Positions 1 to 7,766 are shown, numbered from the stretch's first letter. The stretch: DNA of 10,262 bases from UBA4717 sp002404395 (GCA_937902275.1 CALFNW010000116.1:1-10262); one strand, 5' to 3'. Numbers and translations: made by a program. Notes: a model not told the origin generated them from the letters alone.

Positions 1-60
1 TTCAAGTTCTTGGAGAGGAACTTTAAAAACTACTACTTTTATATTATACGAGGTTAGAGG
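1..60 (+). other. Leader before the ATPase gene, perhaps the tail of an upstream gene
   Basis: This stretch sits directly upstream of the ATPase start. All three forward frames are open from the window edge for some distance: one stops at 24-26, one at 55-57, and one at 62-64, overlapping the ATG at 61. Any of these could be the C-terminus of a preceding gene, and I cannot choose between them. A tight or overlapping junction would suggest co-transcription with the ATPase. I see no well-spaced promoter here. The GAGGT at 50-54 is a usable ribosome binding site about six bases before the ATG. Confidence 0.35.
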
Positions 61-2286
61 ATGAAAGCTACATTTAAGAATTGTTATGGCCTCGAAGATT
101 TTACGCTCGAAGAAATTAAGTTTGATGCCCAAAATTCCAAGGCAATAATTTATGCACCCAACGGTGTGATGAAAAGTTCATTTTCAAAAGTATTAGATGA
201 TATATCTCGCAAGAAGAAAACAGTTGATCGTATATTTACCGAAAGAAAATCATCATATATAGTTGAATACTATTCAGCCACATATTCTGATACAAGAAAG
301 CTCAAAAAAGCTGAACAGCCTAATATTTATGTTATAAATTCCTTTGATGAAAAATTCGAAGCTTATTCTGACAGTGTTGCAACCATATTGGCAGATGACG
401 AAATTAGGAAGAGATATGATACCATTCATGGAGCTTATTCTGCCGAAATCGACTCGCTTGTAAATGTTTTCAAATCTCATACTTCTTTCAAAGAAGAAGA
501 TATTCGTACGCAAATATGTAATGACTTTGGGTTAACTATTGATGCAGACTGGGAGGTTATCATCGAAAGGCTTGTAGAGGCTCAAGCAAAAGTAACTTCT
601 CATGGCGAATTTGCAGAGATAAAGTACGACCAACTTTTCAACTCTTATACAGAAAAAATCTTAAATGACCCTGTATTTCAAGAGAAGATTCAACAGTATA
701 TTGAAACTTATAGCGAATTAGTCAAACGTTCAAAGCTATTGAGTCTGCAGTTTGATGATTACAACGCTTCGGAATTTGGAAAAACCATAGAAAAAACAAA
801 GCTCTTTTCTGCAAACCATAAAATTGTCTTAAGCAATGGGACGGAGGTTTCTGACATCGTCTCTTGGAATGCAATTATTCAAAAGGAAATTCAGCAGATC
901 AACGATACTCCCGAATTGTCAAGCATTCATGCAAGTATGAGTAAAATGATCAATGGCAATGTGGCGTCCCGTGTATTAAAGGATTTAATTAAAGAAAACC
1001 GAGGAATTATTAAACACCTCAGTAACATTCCCGAAGCCAAAAAATCTATATGGATGACGTATCTTAGCGCGGAATCTTTTGATATAGATGCCCTCAGTAC
1101 TTCTATCAAGACAAAGAAAAAAGAAATTGATGCTTTGTTGGAAGAAGTTGATAAACAGCAAGCACAATGGGAACGTGTTGTGGATGTATTCAAGAAGAGA
1201 TTCCATGCACCGTTTAAGGTCGATATCCAAAATCCAAGACGAGTGGTGTTAAATGATGAGCCTGCACGCTTGACATTTACTTATGTGCGCGGAACGGATG
1301 CTCGTCAAAAAACCAAAGAAGAGTTGATGGAATGTCTAAGCGTGGGAGAAAAACGTGCGCTGTATCTTTTGCAGGTTCTTTTCGATCTTGAGAGAATCAA
1401 AGACATTGCCGATAAAACTGGTCAAAAGCAATTGGTAATCGCCGATGATATTGCGGATTCTTTCGATTATTCCAACAAATATGCTATTATAGAATATTTG
1501 AGCGAACTATCTGACAATAAAATGATTGACCTATTGATTTTAACTCACAATTTTGACTTTTATAGAACCATCTCTTCTCGCTTAGATATTAAGTATAATA
1601 TGTGTTTTGTTGCCCAAAAGGAATCTGATGGAAAAATTACGATGAGTAATTTCCAATATAAAAAGGATTTCTTTAATGTTGGTATTATTGAGAAAATTCG
1701 TCCAGGCAATTTATCCAACGAAGAATTGTTGCGAACTTTTATTTCTGCCATTCCGTTCTGTAGAAATGTATGTGAGTATACAGCCAAAACACCATTGCAA
1801 GACTTTTTAACCGGGATCTTACATGTTAAACTAAATACTGACACTGTTACTATCGCAGATTGTTGGGCACAACTCAAAGAAGCTTTTTCACTAAACGACC
1901 TATCCTGTTCTTGCTCTACAGATAAATGGATTGATACCGTATACAAAACGGCAGACAACATTTGTAATGAATCGGCAACAGGAGTATCACTAGTAAACAA
2001 AATTACGCTTTCTATTGCTATTCGTTTGAAAACAGAATTTTTCCTACGCGATCTCTTGATTAGTAACGGCATAGATATAATGTGTACGAACAATCAAACT
2101 CGCGAGTGGGCCAATCGAGCAAATCCTCACTTGTCCGACAAAGACAAACGCGTTATAAGTGATGTGCTTTTAATTACACCCGAAAGCATTCATGTGAACG
2201 CCTTTATGTATAAGCCTTTAATTGACATCCCTAATTATCAACTCATTGATCTTTACAAAAGGTGTAAAGGGCTGGGCATGTCATAG
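61..2286 (+). CDS. ABC/SMC-like AAA ATPase, restriction-associated (PrrC/RloC-like) type
   Basis: The 741-residue protein has the ordered motifs of an ABC/SMC-type ATPase. There is a Walker A-like loop APNGVMKSS at 32-40, a signature LSVGEKRA at 426-433, a Walker B with D-loop (QLVIADDIADSFD) at 457-469 and an H-loop histidine in LTHNFDF at 494-500. The segment between Walker A and the signature is mostly helical with a short charged coiled coil around 345-380, much shorter than in true SMC proteins. The Walker A is degenerate: it lacks the first Gly and has Met before the Lys. I remember this form from ATPases near restriction systems. The C-terminal 200 residues (about 540-741) show no nuclease motif I recognise, although PrrC/RloC-type ATPases carry anticodon nuclease domains there. 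The gene lies about 740 bases upstream of the methyltransferase, has its own terminator and may work independently of it. Ribosome binding site and ATG are plausible. ATPase class is confident; the defence role is inferred. Confidence 0.85.
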   Translation: MKATFKNCYGLEDFTLEEIKFDAQNSKAIIYAPNGVMKSSFSKVLDDISRKKKTVDRIFTERKSSYIVEYYSATYSDTRKLKKAEQPNIYVINSFDEKFEAYSDSVATILADDEIRKRYDTIHGAYSAEIDSLVNVFKSHTSFKEEDIRTQICNDFGLTIDADWEVIIERLVEAQAKVTSHGEFAEIKYDQLFNSYTEKILNDPVFQEKIQQYIETYSELVKRSKLLSLQFDDYNASEFGKTIEKTKLFSANHKIVLSNGTEVSDIVSWNAIIQKEIQQINDTPELSSIHASMSKMINGNVASRVLKDLIKENRGIIKHLSNIPEAKKSIWMTYLSAESFDIDALSTSIKTKKKEIDALLEEVDKQQAQWERVVDVFKKRFHAPFKVDIQNPRRVVLNDEPARLTFTYVRGTDARQKTKEELMECLSVGEKRALYLLQVLFDLERIKDIADKTGQKQLVIADDIADSFDYSNKYAIIEYLSELSDNKMIDLLILTHNFDFYRTISSRLDIKYNMCFVAQKESDGKITMSNFQYKKDFFNVGIIEKIRPGNLSNEELLRTFISAIPFCRNVCEYTAKTPLQDFLTGILHVKLNTDTVTIADCWAQLKEAFSLNDLSCSCSTDKWIDTVYKTADNICNESATGVSLVNKITLSIAIRLKTEFFLRDLLISNGIDIMCTNNQTREWANRANPHLSDKDKRVISDVLLITPESIHVNAFMYKPLIDIPNYQLIDLYKRCKGLGMS

Positions 2287-2313
2287 AATTAACTAAATCA
2301 TTTTCAAAAAACG

Positions 2314-2352
2314 AAGATGATCTCGCCGCTTTGTTGACGAGATCATCTTTTT
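2314..2352. terminator. Bidirectional terminator between convergent genes
   Basis: A perfect 12-base inverted repeat (AAGATGATCTCG at 2314-2325, CGAGATCATCTT at 2338-2349) with a 12-base loop is followed by a run of T on the plus strand and preceded by an A-rich stretch that serves the minus strand. It lies 27 bases after the ATPase stop and touches the stop of the convergent DUF6809-like gene. Confidence 0.85.
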
Positions 2353-2630
2353 CAATCTTTCGTCAAAGTTGAGGGAAATGTTTCAGCTATCAGTTGTACA
2401 CCAAGTCGAAATCCGTAGGAGAAAGCGTTGCGCTCGGTTATGTCGTGCATCTCGTCCATGCATTCTTCGAACTTTTCCAGTATTTCCTTCTGCTTATCTG
2501 TGAGTGTGCCGTCCAGTTCCTCACGGCTCCGGGCGGCCAGTTTCAGCAGTTCATTGAGCCGCTTGTTGCCACAAGTGCGTTGTTCGAAAGGGGAAATGCT
2601 GCCGTACCATAATTCGTCAATTGTTTTCAT
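2352..2630 (-). CDS. DUF6809-like small protein
   Basis: The 92-residue protein begins MKTIDELWYGSISPFEQ and ends with a helical segment containing the ITERNAFSYGFRLGVQL motif. I recognise this pattern from a family of roughly 90-residue proteins of unknown function (DUF6809) that is common in Clostridia, often in mobile regions. It is probably all-helical and cytoplasmic, with no membrane segment or catalytic motif. I chose the ATG at 2628-2630 because family members start at this MK-IDELYYG motif and a GAAG lies 7 bases upstream. The same frame stays open back to about 2735 but the added residues do not look like the family, so they may be leftover coding sequence from a rearranged neighbour. 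It is convergent with the ATPase and shares its terminator. Function unknown; family assignment is from memory. Confidence 0.7.
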   Translation of the reverse strand: MKTIDELWYGSISPFEQRTCGNKRLNELLKLAARSREELDGTLTDKQKEILEKFEECMDEMHDITERNAFSYGFRLGVQLIAETFPSTLTKD

Positions 2631-2971
2631 CAGAATCTTCGCATACAGAAACGGCGACCGCACATCCGAGTTCTCTCTCGGCAATACAGTCACCATTCTT
2701 TTCATTTTGTCTACCGCAATCAATGTGACGGACAATTTCGAGTTTCAAGACTGTCTGCTCGCCCACACCAGCCTTTATCGGGCGATGCGAGGAACATCGT
2801 CTTGAACACCTCGCTCATCACGGAGTATTTGTTACCGTAATATGGGTCTTTAATTGTAATCTTTGCATTACATCCTTGGCTTTTGGTACACACAATATAC
2901 CACAAAGCATTTCAACAATCCGGCGATTTTCAAAAAACTTGCTCGAAACACAAAGAATTATCATTTTCCCC
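2631..2971. other. Gene-poor stretch with possible coding remnants
   Basis: No convincing gene fills the 397 bases between the DUF6809-like gene and the methyltransferase start. A minus-strand frame (2720-2905) is open but starts at a non-ATG codon, has no ribosome binding site and resembles no family I know. It and the upstream extension of the DUF6809-like frame may be decayed coding DNA. The stretch contains one imperfect hairpin (2879-2908) and ends at the methyltransferase promoter. Confidence 0.4.
2879..2908. repeat. Imperfect inverted repeat
   Basis: GCTTTTGGTA at 2879-2888 pairs with TACCACAAAGC at 2898-2908, giving ten base pairs with one bulged base around a 9-base AT-rich spacer. 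There is no T-run, so it is not a simple terminator. It lies about 65 bases upstream of the methyltransferase -35 element and could be a protein binding site or chance. Confidence 0.35.
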
Positions 2972-3000
2972 TTGCAATTATTCGCAGTTCGGTATATAAT
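2972..3000 (+). promoter_or_regulatory. Sigma-A promoter of the methyltransferase
   Basis: TTGCAA at 2972-2977 and TATAAT at 2995-3000 are separated by exactly 17 bases. Transcription would begin near 3007, leaving a leader of only about 20 bases that carries AAGGAGG at 3018-3024 before the ATG at 3028. Because the encoded enzyme starts with a helix-turn-helix, this promoter is a candidate for autoregulation. Confidence 0.75.
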
Positions 3001-3027
3001 AATACTATCCTTTTTGAAGGAGGCATT

Positions 3028-5208
3028 ATGAACTTAATTAGTGTAAAAGAGACCGCGGAAAAATGGGGGATAGCTCCTCGTCGTGTTCAACTATTATGTA
3101 ACGAAAACAGAATTCCGGGTGCACAGCGAGTCGGAAATTATTGGGTTATCCCCGATGATGCTGAAAAGCCGGATGATGCTCGGAAAAAAACTGTTGAAAA
3201 GAAAGTTACTATAAATTCGAATGTTCGAATCGAACGAGTATGGGCTATGCCTAATAAAAACACATTTGAAGTCAAGCCAATACATAATCTTATTGTTGAA
3301 GAAATGACGGATGGTATATGGATTGATCCTTTTGCCAATCGGAATAAATTGGCGACTGTAACCAACGATTTAAACGAAGAGTATGACACCGATTATCATT
3401 TGGACGCTCTTGATTTTATGAAAATGTTTGAAGATGCTTCTGTCGATGGTGTGCTATATGATCCTCCATATTCACCGAGGCAGGTGAGTGAATGTTACAA
3501 CAATGTTGGGTTCAATGTTACTTGGGATACAACTAAAGCTTCATTTTGGGGTAATCACAAGCGAGAGATTTCCCGAATTGTTAAAGTTGGAGGAAAGGTT
3601 ATCACCTTTGGTTGGAACAGCGGCGGAATCGGCTACAAATATGGCTTTGAAATAACAAGAATCCTGATGGTTCCTCATGGCGGATGGCATAATGACACCA
3701 TTTGCACAGTTGAAGTAAAAACACATGATGGAATAAAAAAGGATACTTGTCCTGAAAAAAAGGATTGCAAATCAATAATCATGAAATTCAGTACAGACGA
3801 ACAGCTGGTTGAATATCTTAAAAAATTGCCCGATGATTATTGGGATTTTAAAGATGATGATACTCATAGCTATACACATGGAATTCATTCCTATCCTGCG
3901 ATGATGGTTAGCCCCATTAGTAGGAATATCATTAACATCATAAGGCAATTCAAAAAGGTAGATTCGCTTTTTGACCCGTTTGCCGGATCGGGGACTGTCC
4001 TTGTTGAAGGCATATTATCAGGCATTCCGGTAGTTGCCGGTAATGACATCAACCCACTTGCACTACTACTATCAAAAGTAAAAACAACGCCTATTGAGCG
4101 CGCAGCTTTGCAAAATGAATACGCAGAATTGAAAAATCGACTCGAGATCTTGTACACCAAATTTGATTTTCCTATTCATTTTGTGGATGACTATATGGAA
4201 AAAAGCAAGAGTCTTAATCTGACAGCCAAGGATGGTTGGGGGAGTGATGCGCCTGCTTACTTAAACGCGTTTTATCAAGAATATCACCTTGATTTGAAGG
4301 CACCAACATTCAAAAATGTTGGCTATTGGTTTAGACCGCGAGTAATATTTGAGCTGACTTTAATAAAAAATGCAATCAGAGAAACTGAAAACAAAAATAT
4401 TCGGAATTTCTTCTTTGTTGCTATGAGTGAAATTATCCGGCTTGTTTCTAACAGAAGAAATGGCGAATTCAAGATGTTTCGCATGACTCCGGAAAAGGTT
4501 GCAAAGTTCAATCCAGATACAAAGCAAGAGTTTATTAAAATACTGGAGCGCAACATTGAAAAGATGGGAGACTTCACAGATGCTTATGACTACCTTCCTA
4601 TCGCTCCACAAGTCACGATTTATCGCGAAGATGCTTGTAAATTGCTATCTGTCCCAACTGACACATACGATTTGATCGTTACATCTCCTCCTTACGGAGA
4701 TAGCCGTACTACAGTTGCATATGGAGAATACAGCAGACTCTCTTTGCAATGGCTTGATCTTTTTGACTTGTCAGAGAAAGAAATCATGGGTGTGGATCGT
4801 ACTCTGATGGGTGGACAAAAATATCGAAACGGATTTGAGTACAATGTAAAAAGTGATATCCTTCGGAGCATCCTTGAAAAAATAAAAGATGTGGATTTGG
4901 AACGCGCAGGCGATGTGTTTAGCTTTTATAATGATCTTGAACAGTCAATTGCTGCCATTGCCGAAAAAACAAAAAAAGATGGATATCAATTTTGGGTAGT
5001 TGCCAACCGAACAGTGAAGGGCGAGGTAATTCCGACAGATAAAATTATCGAAGAGATTGCTCAACATTACGGTTTGCAATATGTGCATACGATAAATCGT
5101 AATATCGTCAATAAAGTCATGCCATCGGTCAACTCTCCGACAAATGAAATCGGAAAAACATCAAGTACGATGACAGTCGAACATATTGTTGTTTTAAGAA
5201 AGCAATAA
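3028..5208 (+). CDS. HTH-fused double-domain DNA methyltransferase (Type II modification enzyme)
   Basis: The 726-residue enzyme is predicted to methylate DNA with S-adenosylmethionine and protect the site cut by the convergent endonuclease. Residues 3-42 form an excisionase/MerR-like helix-turn-helix (ISVKETAEKWGIAPRRVQ, ending in the typical YWVIP). Domain 1 has a variant motif I, DPFA at 100-103 followed by NDLN at 113-116, and a catalytic DPPYSPRQ at 145-152. Domain 2 has a textbook motif I, DPFAGSGT at 316-323 with NDIN at 339-342, and a catalytic TSPPYGDSR at 552-560. DPPY is more usual for N6-adenine and SPPY for N4-cytosine methylation, so two activities are possible, but this does not prove the bases used. 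The frame stays open 165 bases upstream; I chose the ATG at 3028 because AAGGAGG precedes it by three bases and the HTH begins there. The gene ends against a shared terminator facing the endonuclease gene. Confidence 0.92.
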   Translation: MNLISVKETAEKWGIAPRRVQLLCNENRIPGAQRVGNYWVIPDDAEKPDDARKKTVEKKVTINSNVRIERVWAMPNKNTFEVKPIHNLIVEEMTDGIWIDPFANRNKLATVTNDLNEEYDTDYHLDALDFMKMFEDASVDGVLYDPPYSPRQVSECYNNVGFNVTWDTTKASFWGNHKREISRIVKVGGKVITFGWNSGGIGYKYGFEITRILMVPHGGWHNDTICTVEVKTHDGIKKDTCPEKKDCKSIIMKFSTDEQLVEYLKKLPDDYWDFKDDDTHSYTHGIHSYPAMMVSPISRNIINIIRQFKKVDSLFDPFAGSGTVLVEGILSGIPVVAGNDINPLALLLSKVKTTPIERAALQNEYAELKNRLEILYTKFDFPIHFVDDYMEKSKSLNLTAKDGWGSDAPAYLNAFYQEYHLDLKAPTFKNVGYWFRPRVIFELTLIKNAIRETENKNIRNFFFVAMSEIIRLVSNRRNGEFKMFRMTPEKVAKFNPDTKQEFIKILERNIEKMGDFTDAYDYLPIAPQVTIYREDACKLLSVPTDTYDLIVTSPPYGDSRTTVAYGEYSRLSLQWLDLFDLSEKEIMGVDRTLMGGQKYRNGFEYNVKSDILRSILEKIKDVDLERAGDVFSFYNDLEQSIAAIAEKTKKDGYQFWVVANRTVKGEVIPTDKIIEEIAQHYGLQYVHTINRNIVNKVMPSVNSPTNEIGKTSSTMTVEHIVVLRKQ

Positions 5209-5211
5209 TGT

Positions 5212-5251
5212 AAAAAGCGTAGCTGGAATTATTTACACAGCTACGCTTTTT
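5212..5251. terminator. Bidirectional terminator between methyltransferase and endonuclease genes
   Basis: A perfect 14-base inverted repeat (AAAAAGCGTAGCTG at 5212-5225, CAGCTACGCTTTTT at 5238-5251) encloses a 12-base loop. The A-run on one side and T-run on the other make it work in both directions. It lies 3 bases after one stop codon and 24 bases beyond the other. Confidence 0.9.
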
Positions 5252-5275
5252 GATTATCAGCAAATAAAACTTGAC

Positions 5276-6007
5276 TTATCCAATTCTTCTCTTTATCTTA
5301 AACAGAAGGGGTTGATCTGATTCTTTTATACGGAATCCTGTGCCATGATCATGTGTTTTTCCTTTGTTCTTCCCATCGTGATACTGTCCGATTCTTAGAT
5401 CAACATATATCTTTCCACTTTCAAGCAAACTGATAAATGCTTCGTAATCAAAGCCGGAGACCTCATATGCTTCGACAAATTTGAACTCTTCATCAGATCC
5501 CGTCCCTCTTGAAAGTGCTTTGGCATAAACAAATTTGTTCTTGTATTTCTTCTCAAAGCATTTCTTCAATACATCACGGGACCAATACACATTTTCTTTT
5601 CCCTCCTCCGACATGATATATATGCCGTTAGAGTCGCATGATACTTTTAGTTTATGACCGGTACCTGCTATCGGGGTAAAACGATCCGCGGAAAGCGTAG
5701 AATGAAGAACTTTTTCTTCATTCTCGTATGCACCGCTAGAATATCCATATTTCATACGCAGATAGGTGTTGGATCGTGCCGGCTGCGGAGCTCTTGTAAA
5801 CATGGTGAGCATACTATTTGAATCTATTCTGCATGATTTTAATTCGTAATCACCAAAATCAGGCTGATCAAGATTGTTTTCGGGAATCCCGAGCAAGTCC
5901 TCAAGTGTTTTGCCAACACCGGTAGGACCGGAACGATGGGTTTTAATCCATCCTAACGCTTTCACTTTCTCAAATTCTCTGATAAAATCATCTAAAGTTG
6001 TAATCAC
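5276..6007 (-). CDS. MvaI/BcnI-family Type II restriction endonuclease
   Basis: The 243-residue protein matches the MvaI/BcnI endonuclease family: GPTGVGKTLEDLLGI near residues 27-41, then PDFGDYELKS, which supplies a D-x4-E-x-K active site at Asp50, Glu55 and Lys57. As I recall, the catalytic residues of MvaI carry the same numbers, and MvaI (about 249 residues) and BcnI (about 238) are of similar length. These enzymes act as monomers that nick each strand of a short pseudo-symmetric site such as CCWGG or CCSGG; the site here cannot be read from sequence. A HDHGTGFRIK motif lies near the C-terminus. The frame continues upstream to a TTG at 6076, but I chose the GTG at 6005-6007 because GGGAAGGTG lies just before it and it places the active site at the family position. 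It converges on the methyltransferase gene and has its own promoter. Confidence 0.92.
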   Translation of the reverse strand: MITTLDDFIREFEKVKALGWIKTHRSGPTGVGKTLEDLLGIPENNLDQPDFGDYELKSCRIDSNSMLTMFTRAPQPARSNTYLRMKYGYSSGAYENEEKVLHSTLSADRFTPIAGTGHKLKVSCDSNGIYIMSEEGKENVYWSRDVLKKCFEKKYKNKFVYAKALSRGTGSDEEFKFVEAYEVSGFDYEAFISLLESGKIYVDLRIGQYHDGKNKGKTHDHGTGFRIKESDQPLLFKIKRRIG

Positions 6008-6047
6008 AAAATCACCTTCCCGCCATTCAAAATTATAAAGATAAAAT

Positions 6048-6076
6048 ATTATAACATACTTATGGGAATTTTTCAA
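6048..6076 (-). promoter_or_regulatory. Sigma-A promoter of the endonuclease
   Basis: Read on the minus strand, TTGAAA (6071-6076) and TATAAT (6048-6053) are 17 bases apart. The predicted transcript starts near 6041, about 34 bases before the GTG start. This promoter points away from that of the recombinase. Confidence 0.7.
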
Positions 6077-6173
6077 GACATTATATTTCGGTCGGCGCAG
6101 GTGATGGCGAAAAAGATTTGCACACTTCTAACATACAATTAATTTGTGCTCGCATGTATTTGATATAATATAT

Positions 6174-6198
6174 TTGTATTTTGCCTTGACAAATACAA
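6174..6198. repeat. Inverted repeat over the recombinase -35 box
   Basis: TTGTATTT at 6174-6181 and AAATACAA at 6191-6198 form a perfect 8-base inverted repeat with a 9-base spacer that contains most of the -35 hexamer. A further TGTATTTG occurs at 6155-6162. The location suits an operator or recombinase binding site; no function is shown. Confidence 0.45.
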
Positions 6199-6214
6199 CA
6201 TGTCATGGTATAAT
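6186..6214 (+). promoter_or_regulatory. Consensus sigma-A promoter of the recombinase
   Basis: TTGACA at 6186-6191 and TATAAT at 6209-6214 match consensus exactly with a 17-base spacer. The transcript would begin near 6221, giving a leader of about 25 bases that contains AGGAGG at 6234-6239. Confidence 0.88.
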
Positions 6215-6245
6215 CTCTACTGATGAAACAGAAAGGAGGCACATG

Positions 6246-7742
6246 ATGAGAGGCGTTATCTATGCACGCTATTCCTCGGATAACCAACGCGAAGAGTCGA
6301 TTGAGGGACAGATCCGAGAAAACACAGCGTTTGCCCGGAAAAACGGCATTGATATTGTCGCTACCTATATTGACCGCGCCTATTCTGCCAAGACCGACAA
6401 TCGTCCCGAGTTTCAGCGAATGATTAAGGACAGCGGAAAGAAGTCGTTTGATGTGGTGACCGTATTGAAGCTCGACCGCTTCTCCCGCAATCGCTATGAT
6501 TCGGCAAAATACAAAGCAATGCTGAAAAAGAATGATGTCCGCGTTCTTTCCGCCACCGAAGCAATCTCCGAAGGTGCGGAAGGAATTATCCTTGAATCGG
6601 TGCTGGAAGGTATGGCGGAATACTATTCCGCAGACCTCGCCGAAAAGGTAACCCGCGGCATGACCGAAAATGCGCTCAAGTGTCGTTTCAACGGCGGAAC
6701 AGTTCCTTTCGGTTATATGATTGACGAGGAACAGCATTATCAGATCAATCCTGCGCAGGCACCGCTTGTGATTGAAATGTTTCGCAGATATGCCGGCGGA
6801 GAATCCATTACCGAAATCATTGAAGATCTTAACGCCAGAGGCATCCGAACATCAAGAGGTAATCGTTTCAACAAGAACTCCCTCGCCCGTATTTTTTCCA
6901 ACCGTCGATATATCGGAGAGTATGCTTATAAGGATATCGCCGTTCCCGATGCGATACCAGCTATTATTTCCAAAGATATTTTTGACCGTGTAGCGATTCG
7001 CATGGGGCAGAACAAACACGCAACCGGCAAGGCAAAGGCTCCGGAAAAATATCTGCTGACAACAAAACTTTTCTGCGGCACCTGTCATTCCATGTTTGTA
7101 GGTGACAGTGCAAACAAGCCTAACGGTGTGATCTACCGCTATTACAAATGCGCAAGCGCAAAGCGTCATGAGTGCGATCGTAAAGCTCTCCGCAAGGATT
7201 GGACAGAAAATATCATCCTCGAAAAAATCACTTCATGGCTGAGTGATGACAAAACGATTGATCGCATGGCAGACGATGTAATGGCACTTTTAAGCGAAGA
7301 AAATGAGATGATTCCGGCACTTGAAGCTCAACTGAAACAGATACGCTCTTCTATCGACAACATTATGAAAGCCATAGAACAAGGAATTGTGACACGAACC
7401 ACGCGCTCAAGGCTTGAGGAATTGGAACGCGAGGATGAAAGCCTTACGGCGAATATTAAAGCAGAAGAAGATAAGAAGCCGAAAATCTCAAAAGAATTTA
7501 TCCTCTTCACACTTGATAAATTCCGTAAGCTCGATCTGAGAATAGAGAAAAACAAAGAGCGCCTGATTGACGGGCTTGTAAAAGCAATAATGGTTTATGA
7601 CGATCGTTTTGAAGTATTTCTTACTTTCGATGATACGCCTATCACCATACCGACCTCAGAAGAAATTGAATCCATGAAAAACAGTTCGGACATTGCATCG
7701 GTCACTTCACCAAAGCGGTATCCGCAATTGAAAAAAGCCTGA
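6246..7742 (+). CDS. Large serine site-specific recombinase
   Basis: This 498-residue protein cuts and rejoins DNA at attachment sites through a serine-DNA link, as in integrases and transposases of clostridial elements. The resolvase domain starts at residue 1: YARYSS gives Arg8 and nucleophile Ser10, and KLDRFSRNR at 75-83 gives the conserved Arg78 and Arg81. The recombinase domain spans about 150-265, with GTVPFGY at 151-157. A zinc ribbon uses Cys277, Cys280, Cys302 and Cys310, and a charged coiled coil lies at about 350-410. Length is typical for the class. Two ATGs are adjacent, at 6243 and 6246; I chose 6246 because it is six bases from AGGAGG. The coding sequence looks richer in G+C than the restriction genes, suggesting a separate origin. 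It is the only complete mobility gene here and could have moved the restriction block or the phage-derived right side; no paired attachment sites were found. Confidence 0.95.
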   Translation: MRGVIYARYSSDNQREESIEGQIRENTAFARKNGIDIVATYIDRAYSAKTDNRPEFQRMIKDSGKKSFDVVTVLKLDRFSRNRYDSAKYKAMLKKNDVRVLSATEAISEGAEGIILESVLEGMAEYYSADLAEKVTRGMTENALKCRFNGGTVPFGYMIDEEQHYQINPAQAPLVIEMFRRYAGGESITEIIEDLNARGIRTSRGNRFNKNSLARIFSNRRYIGEYAYKDIAVPDAIPAIISKDIFDRVAIRMGQNKHATGKAKAPEKYLLTTKLFCGTCHSMFVGDSANKPNGVIYRYYKCASAKRHECDRKALRKDWTENIILEKITSWLSDDKTIDRMADDVMALLSEENEMIPALEAQLKQIRSSIDNIMKAIEQGIVTRTTRSRLEELEREDESLTANIKAEEDKKPKISKEFILFTLDKFRKLDLRIEKNKERLIDGLVKAIMVYDDRFEVFLTFDDTPITIPTSEEIESMKNSSDIASVTSPKRYPQLKKA

Positions 7743-7766
7743 GTTTTATAACTCGGGCTTTTTTTG
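7731..7766 (+). terminator. Terminator of the recombinase gene
   Basis: AAAAAAGCCTGAGTT (7731-7745) pairs with AACTCGGGCTTTTTT (7750-7764), with one G-T wobble and a 4-base loop, followed by more T. The stem overlaps the recombinase stop codon at 7740-7742. Confidence 0.9.

Noticed and set aside
1560..2093. 177-residue minus-strand open frame inside the ATPase gene
   Set aside because: It is antisense to a well-supported gene, has no ribosome binding site and its composition is not protein-like.
2863..3027. N-terminal extension of the methyltransferase by 55 residues
   Set aside because: It would cover the promoter and the AAGGAGG site, and the helix-turn-helix begins at the ATG at 3028.
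6008..6076. Longer endonuclease starting with TTG at 6076
   Set aside because: The extension overlaps the predicted promoter, has no ribosome binding site and shifts the active site away from the family position.
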